Positions 9,822-16,540 of a stretch of DNA of 19,198 bases are shown piece by piece. Numbering within the stretch: the first letter of the stretch is position 1; each line of letters opens with the position of its first letter. This stretch comes from Lysobacteraceae bacterium. Its GTDB lineage: Bacteria > Pseudomonadota > Gammaproteobacteria > Xanthomonadales > Xanthomonadaceae. A model generated the notes under the pieces. The model searched no databases, was not told where the DNA came from, and saw only the letters and a program-made list of their open reading frames with translations. A program made the position numbers and the translations under genes. The stretch lies in NCBI GenBank assembly GCA_027483745.1, contig JAIXTZ010000180.1, forward strand, positions 1 through 19,198, given 5' to 3'.

Positions 9822-10711
9822 TGCGCCCGCTGGTCGTCGCCATTACCGCGCGGGCCCTGTTCGACCTCGAGGACGGCCACGCCCTGTTCGAACGGGAAGG
9901 CCTCAAGGCCTATGCGGCGTACCAGCGCGAACGCGAGGACGAACCGCTGCAGCCGGGCATCGCCTTCCCGCTGGTGCGCAAGCTGCTGGCGCTGAACGCG
10001 CTGCTTCCGGAGGGCGTGCCGCCGGTCGAAGTCATCCTGCTGTCGCGCAACTCCGCCGACACCGGTTTACGCATCTTCAACGCCATCGAGCACTACCGGT
10101 TGGGCATCGTCCGTGCGGTGTTCACCAGCGGTGCCGATACGCATCCGTACATCCGGCCTTTCGGCGCCCAGCTGTTCCTCAGCGCTAACCCCGCCAGCGT
10201 GCGCAGCGCGTTGGAGCACGGCGTCGCCGCCGCGACGATCCTGCCCACCGGCCTTCCTCCGGTCGATCGCCATCCGCAGCTGCGCATTGCCTTCGACGGC
10301 GATGCGGTGATCTTTGGTGACGAGAGCGAACGCGTCTCGCAGGAGGAGGGCCTTCAGGCCTTCCACGAGCACGAGACCGAACGCGCGCTCGAACCCCTTT
10401 CCGGCGGGCCGTTCCGGGGCTTTCTCTCCGCGCTGCACACCTTGCAGCAGGCGCTGCCCGCCAACGACCCGCCAATCCGCATCGCGTTGGTGACGGCGCG
10501 TTCCGCCCCGGCACACAAGCGCGTGATCCTGACCCTGCGCGAATGGGGCATCCGCCTGGACGAGGCCTTGTTCCTCGGGGGACGCCCGAAAGGCCCCTTC
10601 CTCGACACCTTCGGTGCCGACATCTTTTTCGATGACTCGATGCACAACATCGAGAGCGCGATGCGGCACGTCGCCGCGGGGCACGTCCCGCACGGCGTAT
10701 CGAACGAATAA
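9821..10711 (+). CDS. Cytosolic 5'-nucleotidase, cN-I family (Pfam 5-nucleotidase)
   Basis: This is a predicted nucleoside-5'-monophosphate phosphatase related to eukaryotic cytosolic 5'-nucleotidase I (AMP-preferring), with a HAD-type fold. In 296 aa it shows the conserved block R76-N77-S78-A79-D80-T81 (RNSADTGLRIFNAIEHYRL region), the catalytic-type FDGDAVIF with D159 and D161 followed by GDESE, a later Lys in SAPAHKR and the acidic IFFDDS motif near the C terminus. All four are family hallmarks. The start ATG overlaps the nadK stop by one base, so the two are probably co-translated. The preferred substrate cannot be read from sequence; AMP or NMN-type mononucleotides would suit the NAD(P) context, which is inference. 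It is convergent with the MFS gene, with 6 bp between stops. Confidence 0.88.
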   Translation: MRPLVVAITARALFDLEDGHALFEREGLKAYAAYQREREDEPLQPGIAFPLVRKLLALNALLPEGVPPVEVILLSRNSADTGLRIFNAIEHYRLGIVRAVFTSGADTHPYIRPFGAQLFLSANPASVRSALEHGVAAATILPTGLPPVDRHPQLRIAFDGDAVIFGDESERVSQEEGLQAFHEHETERALEPLSGGPFRGFLSALHTLQQALPANDPPIRIALVTARSAPAHKRVILTLREWGIRLDEALFLGGRPKGPFLDTFGADIFFDDSMHNIESAMRHVAAGHVPHGVSNE

Positions 10712-10717
10712 CGACGA

Positions 10718-11902
10718 TCACGCTGGCGTGGCCGCGGCATCGCGCGGGTTGCCCTCGCCACGCGCGCTGGCGCCGGCTCGCCAATGCAGGGCGAGGGCCA
10801 CGGCGGTGAGCCCCGCACCGCCGAGGAAGGCCGCGCTGCCGCCGGCGCCCTCCCACAGTCCAGCGGCGAGCAGCGCACCGATGACGCCGCCGAGGCCTGA
10901 CGAGAAACCGTAGAGCAGTCCCTGGCCCGCGCTGGCCTCGGCGCCGGGGAACAGGCCCGCCATTCGCTGCATCAGGCAGGCGTGGAAAAGCGCGAAGCCC
11001 AAGGCGTGAGTGGCCTGCGCCACCAGCATCGCCGGCATCGACTCAGCAAACAGCGCGACGCCGACCCAGCGCAGCACCGTTACCGCGAGGCAAACCGTCA
11101 TCAGCGGCGCGGTGCCGTAACGACGGATCAGCCGCGGCGCCGCCCAGAACAGCGCGATCTCCGCGGAAACACCGACCACCCAAAGCAGCCCGACCGCGAG
11201 CCCGTCGTGGCCGTTGGCGCGGAGATGAAGGGTGTAGAACACGTAGAACGCCCCGAAGCCGGCCTGGACCAGCATCGCGAGCAGCAGCAGGGAGCGTGCG
11301 CCCGGCCGACGCCACAGGGTTCGCATCGCGACGCGCGGAACGCGGACGTCCCCCGCGTGCCGACGTTCACCGCGGTAGGGCCATGCCGCCCAGGCCATCA
11401 AGGCGAACCAGGGCAGGGTGGCCCAGACGAAGAGCGACTCGCCCCAGGCATCGAACAGGGCGCCGTAGGTCCCGGCGACCACGAGGAAGCCCACCGAACC
11501 CCAGACCCGGAGCCGACCATAGCGCTCCGGTGCATGCGCGATCGCCGCGAGGGTCATCGCCTCGAACTGCGGCATCACGGCGTTGTAGAAGACGCCGAAG
11601 AACAGCATGGCCGCGAACAGCTGGGGCACCGTGCTGACGACGCCGAACGACGCGAAGCCAGCGGCCGCGAGCAGGCACCCGGAGAGCAACCAGATGCCGG
11701 GGCGATCGCTTCGCGCCACGGCCCGCGACCACAGCGGCGGCGCGACGATGCGCGAGCCGTACCACAGGCCCAGCATGCCTCCGGCGACCAGGCCGCTGAA
11801 GCCGAGGTGGTCGACAAAGCGCGCGACGTAGGGCGTGTAGGCGCCCAACGCCGCGTAGAAGCAGAAGTAGAAGACGGCGAAATGCCGCGACGGAAGGGGC
11901 AT
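10718..11902 (-). CDS. MFS transporter, HcaT/nucleoside-symporter-like
   Basis: This is a 394-aa inner-membrane major facilitator protein with about 12 hydrophobic helices. The N terminus (FYFCFYAALGAYTPYVARFV) and the sequence FFGVFYNAVMPQFEAMTLAA in helix 4-5 followed by YGRLRVWGSVGFLVVA are characteristic of the MFS_1-like/3-phenylpropionate transporter (HcaT) group. The substrate is unknown. The ATG at 11902 places the first helix directly at the N terminus. The gene is divergent from arsR with 96 bp between starts, so its expression may be touched by ArsR. It is not the ArsB, Acr3 or ArsJ type of arsenic exporter, so a direct role in arsenic export is not supported. It is convergent with the nucleotidase gene. 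Confidence 0.85.
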   Translation of the reverse strand: MPLPSRHFAVFYFCFYAALGAYTPYVARFVDHLGFSGLVAGGMLGLWYGSRIVAPPLWSRAVARSDRPGIWLLSGCLLAAAGFASFGVVSTVPQLFAAMLFFGVFYNAVMPQFEAMTLAAIAHAPERYGRLRVWGSVGFLVVAGTYGALFDAWGESLFVWATLPWFALMAWAAWPYRGERRHAGDVRVPRVAMRTLWRRPGARSLLLLAMLVQAGFGAFYVFYTLHLRANGHDGLAVGLLWVVGVSAEIALFWAAPRLIRRYGTAPLMTVCLAVTVLRWVGVALFAESMPAMLVAQATHALGFALFHACLMQRMAGLFPGAEASAGQGLLYGFSSGLGGVIGALLAAGLWEGAGGSAAFLGGAGLTAVALALHWRAGASARGEGNPRDAAATPA

Positions 11903-11963
11903 GGGTGGAAGGCTTCGAAGCGACGCGGCGACACCATCTTCTCACTGGACGACGATGCACCGG

Positions 11964-11992
11964 TTGATTCAATTCGACTATTCCAGAATAAT
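11964..11992 (+). promoter_or_regulatory. arsR: Promoter of arsR-arsC-aqpS (leaderless arrangement)
   Basis: TTGATT at 11964-11969 and AATAAT at 11987-11992 are separated by exactly 17 bp, a good sigma-70-type promoter in AT-rich sequence that stands out from the GC-rich surroundings. The -10 box ends 6 nt before the A of the arsR ATG (11999). Transcription should therefore start at the ATG itself, giving a leaderless mRNA with no Shine-Dalgarno. The ArsR operator overlaps this promoter. Confidence 0.65.
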
Positions 11993-11996
11993 CGAA
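11973..11996. promoter_or_regulatory. Predicted ArsR operator, 24-bp near-perfect palindrome
   Basis: The left arm TTCGACTATTC (11973-11983) and right arm GAATAATCGAA (11986-11996) are inverted repeats matching at 10 of 11 positions around a 2-bp CA centre. The palindrome spans the spacer, the -10 box and the bases up to 2 bp before the arsR start codon. A bound ArsR dimer would therefore block RNA polymerase. Position and symmetry fit ArsR/SmtB operators (12-2-12-type imperfect dyads). Binding itself is inferred. Confidence 0.72.
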
Positions 11997-11998
11997 AA

Positions 11999-12352
11999 AT
12001 GAAAGCTGCCGTCGCACTCGATGCCCTCAGCGCTTTGGCCCATCCGACCCGGCTGGCGGCGTTCCGGACGCTCGTGCAGGCAGGTGATGCGGGGCTCGCC
12101 GTCGGCGCCCTGCGCGAGGCGCTGGATGTGCCGCCCGCCACGCTCAGCGCGCACCTGAACATCTTGCGCGCGGCGGGCCTGGTGCGTGACGAACGCGAGG
12201 GCCGGATCATCCGGCTGCGCGCCCACTACGCCCGGATGAACGCGCTGATCGACTACCTCACCGAGAACTGCTGCGCCGGTGACGCCCCCTGTGGCCCCGT
12301 CGCGACCTGCAGCCCCAGACCCGCCCCGCCGAAACCGCAAAAACGTCCATGA
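11999..12352 (+). CDS. arsR: ArsR-family arsenite-responsive repressor (C-terminal CC-x5-C type)
   Basis: This 117-aa winged-helix repressor releases the operator when As(III)/Sb(III) binds. The fold is clear: ALAHPTRLAAFRTLV at residues 12-26, then the recognition-helix region VPPATLSAHLNILRAAGLV and the wing EREGRIIRLR. The classical metal motif ELCVCDL of plasmid R773 ArsR is absent from the recognition helix. Instead Cys91-Cys92 and Cys98 (with Cys104) sit in a C-terminal tail, the same CC-x5-C spacing reported for Acidithiobacillus ferrooxidans ArsR (C95, C96, C102). Start choice: ATG 11999 begins the fold, no alternative start codon lies between the promoter and it, and the frame that stays open upstream runs through the operator. 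The stop overlaps the arsC ATG by 4 bp. Confidence 0.93.
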   Translation: MKAAVALDALSALAHPTRLAAFRTLVQAGDAGLAVGALREALDVPPATLSAHLNILRAAGLVRDEREGRIIRLRAHYARMNALIDYLTENCCAGDAPCGPVATCSPRPAPPKPQKRP

Positions 12353-12735
12353 AGAAGCGCGTCCTGTTCGTCTGCGTCGAGAACGCCAACCGAAGCCAGA
12401 TGGCCGAGGCCTTCGCCCATATTCACGGCGGTGACGCCGTCGAGGCCCTGAGCGCCGGCTCGAAGCCTTCGGGCGTCATCAACCCGAAGGCCATCCGCTT
12501 CATGGCCGAGCTGGGCTACGACCTCACGCGCCACGATTCGAAGTCGCTCGATCAGATCGACGGCGAGTTCGACGCGGTGGTCACCATGGGCTGCGGCGAC
12601 AACTGCCCGTGGATCCCCGCGAAGCGCCGCGAGGACTGGGGCCTCCCCGACCCGAAACACATGGACGACCCGGAGTACCGCGTGGTCCGCGACGAGATTT
12701 CGGCACGGGTGAAGGCCCTGCTGGATTCGCTGTGA
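12349..12735 (+). CDS. arsC: Arsenate reductase, LMW-phosphatase type
   Basis: This 128-aa cytoplasmic enzyme reduces arsenate to arsenite. The low-molecular-weight tyrosine-phosphatase P-loop is C9-V-E-N-A-N-R15-S (CX5R) directly after strand 1. A second redox pair C82 and C86 occurs in MGCGDNCPWIP, followed by the DWGLPDP motif carrying the general-acid Asp. This places it with phosphatase-fold ArsC enzymes rather than the glutaredoxin-fold E. coli R773 ArsC. Whether thioredoxin or glutathione/glutaredoxin recycles it cannot be read with certainty; the short C-x3-C spacing resembles the TMGCGD type seen in Synechocystis-like enzymes. It overlaps arsR (ATGA) and the next gene (GTGA), so all three are probably translationally coupled. 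Confidence 0.92.
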   Translation: MKKRVLFVCVENANRSQMAEAFAHIHGGDAVEALSAGSKPSGVINPKAIRFMAELGYDLTRHDSKSLDQIDGEFDAVVTMGCGDNCPWIPAKRREDWGLPDPKHMDDPEYRVVRDEISARVKALLDSL

Positions 12736-13403
12736 GCGTGCTGCCTCGCCAGCTCCTCGCCGAGGGGCTCGGCACGGCGCTGCTGCTTGCGACGGTCGTC
12801 GGTTCCGGCGTGATGGGGGTGGCCCTGGCCGACGGGAACGAGGCGATGGCGCTGCTCGCCAACGCCGGCGCGACCGCGGGGATGCTGTACGTGTTGATCA
12901 CGGTCCTCGGGCCGATCTCAGGAGCGCATTTCAATCCGGCCGTATCGCTGGCGATGGCGATTCGCGGCGAGCAGTCGTCCCGCGATGCGCTGCTTTACTC
13001 CGCCGCGCATGGACTGGGCGCCGTCATCGGCGTGGTGGTCGCCCACGCGATGTTCGGTCTCGACTTGGTCCAGGCTGGCACCCAAGCGCGCAGCGGCGCG
13101 TCGCAGTGGCTGAGCGAAGGCGTGGCCACCTTCGGCCTTTTGATGACCATCCTTCTCGGCGCGCGCCACCGCCCAGCGGCATTGCCCGGGCTGGTCGCCG
13201 CGTACATTTTCGCGGCCTACTGGTTCACGTCGAGCACGTCGTTCGCAAACCCCGCGGTGACGCTCGCCCGCTCCCTCACCACAACCTTCGCCGGCATCCG
13301 CCCGCAAGACGTCCTTGGGTTCGTGCTGGCACAGGGCGGTGGCGTCGCCGCGGCCTTGGCCATGGCTCGCCTGCTGGGCAGCGAGGGTCGGCGCAGCGCC
13401 TGA
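12732..13403 (+). CDS. aqpS: AqpS-like aquaglyceroporin (arsenite channel), MIP family
   Basis: This is a 223-aa inner-membrane channel with six hydrophobic helices and two NPA half-helices, NPA at residues 68-70 (HFNPAVSL) and 173-175 (FANPAVTL). Canonical aquaporins have Arg after the second NPA as part of the aromatic/Arg selectivity filter; here it is Val176, which should widen the pore. As I recall, the arsenic-operon channel AqpS of Sinorhizobium meliloti likewise has Val (V177) at this site. In S. meliloti, AqpS with ArsC gives arsenate resistance by downhill arsenite efflux, so the same role is inferred here. No ArsB or Acr3 pump is in the window. The GTG start at 12732 overlaps the arsC stop as GTGA. 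The in-frame upstream ATG at 12609 would lie inside arsC and adds Arg/Pro-rich sequence. Confidence 0.88.
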   Translation: MSVLPRQLLAEGLGTALLLATVVGSGVMGVALADGNEAMALLANAGATAGMLYVLITVLGPISGAHFNPAVSLAMAIRGEQSSRDALLYSAAHGLGAVIGVVVAHAMFGLDLVQAGTQARSGASQWLSEGVATFGLLMTILLGARHRPAALPGLVAAYIFAAYWFTSSTSFANPAVTLARSLTTTFAGIRPQDVLGFVLAQGGGVAAALAMARLLGSEGRRSA

Positions 13404-13469
13404 GCGCTTGGCAGGAGGGAGTCGGGAAGCGAGACTGTCGGCCCGGAATTTCGTCAGCACGTCCATCCG

Positions 13470-14369
13470 ATGTCCCTTCAGGCGTTCGCCCAACGCGTGG
13501 TCCAGTCCACGTCATTCCAGCGCTTCATCACCGGCGTCATCCTGTTTGCAGCGGTCCTTGTCGGTGTGGAAACCGACAAGGCGATGGTCGCCGCGCACGG
13601 CGACCTGCTGCACTCGCTCGACCGCATCGTGCTGGCGATCTTCTGCGCGGAGATCGTGCTGAAAATGGCCGCGCTCTCGCCGAAGCCATGGCACTACTTC
13701 CGTGACGCGTGGAACGTGTTCGACTTCGCCATCGTCGTGGCCTGCCTGCTGCCGCTCGGCTCGCAGTCGGCCACCGTCCTCCGCTTGCTGAGGCTGCTGC
13801 GCGTGCTGCGCCTGGTGCATGCCCTTCCGCGCCTGCAGGTGCTGGTCGGTACCCTGCTGAAGTCGCTGCCGAGCATGGGGTACGTGGGGCTGTTCCTCGT
13901 CATGCACTTCTACGTGTACGGCGTGGCCGCGGTGTTCCTGTTCGGCGAGAACGATCCGGTCCATTTCGGCACGCTGCCGCTGGCGGTCTTGACGCTCTTC
14001 ATCGTCGTGACGGGCGAGAACTGGTCCACCACCCTCTACACGCAGATGTACGGCTGCGAGAACTTCGGCTACGACGGGGTGGAAGCCCTGTGCACCGCAT
14101 CGAACGCGCAGCCGGTGCTCGCGTCGTTGTTCTTCGTGTCGTTCATCGTGCTTGGGACCATGGTGATCCTCAACCTCGTGATCGGCGTGGTGATGAACTC
14201 GATGCAGGAGGCGCAGGTCGAGAACGAGCGGATGGACGAGGCGCGGCGCGGCGGCGACGAAGCGCATCCCAGCCTCGAGCACGAGCTGTTCGAGCTGCGC
14301 CGATCGATGGCCGCCACCATGGAGCGGGTGGAGCGGCTCGCCCAGCGCGCGCAGGCCGAAGAACGCTGA
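13470..14369 (+). CDS. Voltage-gated-type cation channel (ion_trans family) with TGENW filter
   Basis: This 299-aa protein has one six-helix (S1-S6) domain, presumably forming a tetramer in the inner membrane like NaChBac. S3 contains WNVFDFAIVV. S4 has Arg at every third position (R105, R108, R111, R114). The pore loop has T181-G-E-N-W185, where NaChBac has TLESW. Two Cys (196 and 208) flank the short stretch after the filter and could form an extracellular disulfide. S6 (LGTMVILNLVIGVVMNSM) runs into a charged C-terminal coiled coil (about 250-299). Ion selectivity is uncertain: TGENW recalls the TGEDW filter of domain II of animal calcium channels. The ATG at 13470 is the only start in frame after the aqpS stop. 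The 66-bp gap to aqpS shows no terminator, so cotranscription is possible, but no function links the two. Confidence 0.9.
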   Translation: MSLQAFAQRVVQSTSFQRFITGVILFAAVLVGVETDKAMVAAHGDLLHSLDRIVLAIFCAEIVLKMAALSPKPWHYFRDAWNVFDFAIVVACLLPLGSQSATVLRLLRLLRVLRLVHALPRLQVLVGTLLKSLPSMGYVGLFLVMHFYVYGVAAVFLFGENDPVHFGTLPLAVLTLFIVVTGENWSTTLYTQMYGCENFGYDGVEALCTASNAQPVLASLFFVSFIVLGTMVILNLVIGVVMNSMQEAQVENERMDEARRGGDEAHPSLEHELFELRRSMAATMERVERLAQRAQAEER

Positions 14370-14401
14370 TCGCGAACTTCGCCTGCTGGATCAAGCCTTG
14401 C

Positions 14402-16540
14402 TCAGGGCAGCTGGGCGATCGCGTCGAAATCCAAGGGGCGGTGGAAGTAGAAGCCTTGGAACTCCGGCGCGCCAAGGGCGACCAGCCGGGCGAACTGGCC
14501 TTCTGTTTCGACCCCTTCGGCGACCACCTGCATGTCGAGTGCACGGCACAGGTCGACGACGCCGCCGACCAGTCGCGCGGCACGGGCGTCCTCGGCGACG
14601 TCCTTCACGAAGCTGCGGTCGAGCTTCACCTTGTGGAAGGGCAGGGTCTGTAGGTAGCTCAATGACGAGTACCCGGTGCCGAAGTCATCCAGCGCGAGGG
14701 TGAAGCCCTCGCTGCGCAGCTGGGTGAGCAGGCGGTGCGCACCGGCGATGTCCTGGACCAGTCCGGTCTCGGTGACTTCGAGTTCGAAGTCCGCGGGCGT
14801 CGCACCGCCGGCCGCCAGTTCGGAAAGCAGCACCTCGGCCAGCATCGGGTCCTGCAGCTGCTTCGCCGCGAGGTTCACGCTCACGCGTGCGTGGCGGCCC
14901 GAGCGGCGGAGTTGCGTGACCAAGACGACCGCGGCGCGGATGGCCGCGCGGCCGATCCGATCGATCAGCCCGTTTTCCTCCGCAAGCGGGATGAACTGCG
15001 CAGGGCTGACCCAGCCCAGCTCGGGGGTATACCAGCGAACCAGCACTTCATGCCCGACGACGCGGCGCGCGGTGTCGACACGGGGCTGGGCCACGAAACG
15101 GAAGGCCTCCGTCTCGCAGGCGCGACGCAGCAGACTGACCATGGTGAGCCGCTGCAGGCCATGCTCGTCCATGCGCGGCTCGTAGGCCTCGACCCGGGCG
15201 CGTCCCCGGCGTTTCGCATGGCGAAGCGCCGTGCCGGCGTTGAGCACCAGGGCCTCCGCCGATTCACCGTCCTCGGGGTAGACCGCGACCCCCGCGCTGG
15301 CGGTCAGGGAGAGCGTCGTTGCCGAGGCCGTGATCGGCTCGGCGATGCGGCCGAGGAGCAGGCGTGCGAGCGCCAACGCCTGTTGGACGTCTTCTCCCGG
15401 TGGCCCGATGGCGAGCCACTCATCGCCGCCCCAACGGGCGAGCAGCCAGCCTTCAGGCAAAAGACCTTGCGCCCGCGCCGCGCAGTGGGCGATCACGCCA
15501 TCGGCCTCGCGCGCTCCGAGGCCGTCGTTCACGGCCTTGAACTCGTCGAGGTTGATCCAGAGGACGGGCAGGGGACGATGCCCGGCATCACTGATGCGAC
15601 CCAGCAGGATCTCCTGCATCGCGGCGCGATTGAGCAGGCCGGTCAGCGGGTCGGTGCGGGACGCCGCCGCGAGCTCGATCTCGAGCCGCTTGGCCTCGCT
15701 GAGATCCTTGATCGACACGATCCACTGCGACGTCCGCTCCCCCGTGCCCTGCAGCAGCGTCGCCGATACGTCGACCGGCACGCTGGCCGCACCGGCCTCC
15801 AGGCGGCAATCCGGCACCCACAGGTGGGTGGCGTCCGGACCATCGCGGGTCGACGCTGCATGGAGCGCGGGGAGCAGGCGCGCCATCGCCGTCCTGCGGG
15901 CCCGTTCGTGGCTCAAGCCCGACAGGGCGTGGAATGCCGCGTTCGATTCCAGGATCCGCCAGTCGACATCGCACAGGACGAGGGCGTCGCGCGAGTTGGC
16001 GAAGGCGTGTCCGAGGACTCGCAAGGATTCGTCCTTCTCGCGCTGGCGTGTGATGTCCTTGGTCGTTCCAACCATGCGGAGCGCATTGCCCGCCGCGTCG
16101 CGCTCGATCACCCGGCCTCGGCTGCGCAGCCAGGACTGGCCGTTGCGGAGCCGGAACTGCATGTCGTACTCGGCGGTACTTCCCGCGAGGTGCAGGCGCC
16201 ACGCCAGGGCCACGGACTCGACATCGGCGGGATGGATCGCGTCCAACACGTCGATCAGCAGGGTCGAGGTTTCCTCGGGCGGCGCGTCGAGCGCGACGTA
16301 GCGCGTACTGCGCACCACGTCGGTTTCCGCAGCCCATTCCCAGATGGATTCGCCACTGGCCCAGAGCGCGAGCTCAAGACGACGCTGCGAGCGTTCCGAC
16401 GCCTGCAGCGCTTCGAACAAGGCCAGGCTCTTCCGTTCAAGAAGGCGCTCGGCCTCCTTGCGGGCGGCGCGTTCGCGCGCGAGGCGGCGCTCGTGGAGGT
16501 CGTCCGCCGGGCGTGGTTCCTCAGGGGCGGGGACGGACAT
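14402..16540 (-). CDS. PAS-PAS-GGDEF-EAL protein, predicted H-NOX-regulated c-di-GMP phosphodiesterase
   Basis: This is a 712-aa cytoplasmic signalling protein with no membrane helices. A charged helix (about 10-60) comes first, then PAS 1 (about 60-175, ending GTTKDITRQREK), PAS 2 (about 180-295), GGDEF (about 295-455) and EAL (about 460-712). The EAL site looks intact: E498-V-L-V-R (ExLxR), VNLAAKQL, ELEVTE, D618-D619-FGTGYSSL, KLDRSF, VAEGVET and QGFYFHRP. The GGDEF domain is atypical: GGDEW at 371-375, Asn330 in place of the metal-binding Asp in the DxDxFK motif, and no RxxD inhibitory site (362-365 are PEGW). I infer phosphodiesterase activity and a catalytically dead or purely regulatory GGDEF. 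The start ATG at 16540 lies inside the end of the H-NOX gene (20-bp overlap), arguing for co-translation and partnership. It is convergent with the channel gene, with 32 bp between stops. Confidence 0.92.
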   Translation of the reverse strand: MSVPAPEEPRPADDLHERRLARERAARKEAERLLERKSLALFEALQASERSQRRLELALWASGESIWEWAAETDVVRSTRYVALDAPPEETSTLLIDVLDAIHPADVESVALAWRLHLAGSTAEYDMQFRLRNGQSWLRSRGRVIERDAAGNALRMVGTTKDITRQREKDESLRVLGHAFANSRDALVLCDVDWRILESNAAFHALSGLSHERARRTAMARLLPALHAASTRDGPDATHLWVPDCRLEAGAASVPVDVSATLLQGTGERTSQWIVSIKDLSEAKRLEIELAAASRTDPLTGLLNRAAMQEILLGRISDAGHRPLPVLWINLDEFKAVNDGLGAREADGVIAHCAARAQGLLPEGWLLARWGGDEWLAIGPPGEDVQQALALARLLLGRIAEPITASATTLSLTASAGVAVYPEDGESAEALVLNAGTALRHAKRRGRARVEAYEPRMDEHGLQRLTMVSLLRRACETEAFRFVAQPRVDTARRVVGHEVLVRWYTPELGWVSPAQFIPLAEENGLIDRIGRAAIRAAVVLVTQLRRSGRHARVSVNLAAKQLQDPMLAEVLLSELAAGGATPADFELEVTETGLVQDIAGAHRLLTQLRSEGFTLALDDFGTGYSSLSYLQTLPFHKVKLDRSFVKDVAEDARAARLVGGVVDLCRALDMQVVAEGVETEGQFARLVALGAPEFQGFYFHRPLDFDAIAQLP

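Noticed and set aside
10982..12352. Long upstream extension of the arsR frame (start at 10982)
   Set aside because: It would cover the MFS gene in antisense and run through the promoter and operator; the ArsR fold begins at 11999.
13410..13420. Strong Shine-Dalgarno-like GGCAGGAGGGA after aqpS
   Set aside because: No start codon follows at a usable distance, and it is over 50 bp from the channel ATG.
13401..13469. Possible fusion or recoding: aqpS and the channel are in the same frame separated only by a TGA
   Set aside because: The intervening 22 codons look like non-coding sequence, aqpS ends after its last helix, and the channel has its own ATG at the family N terminus.
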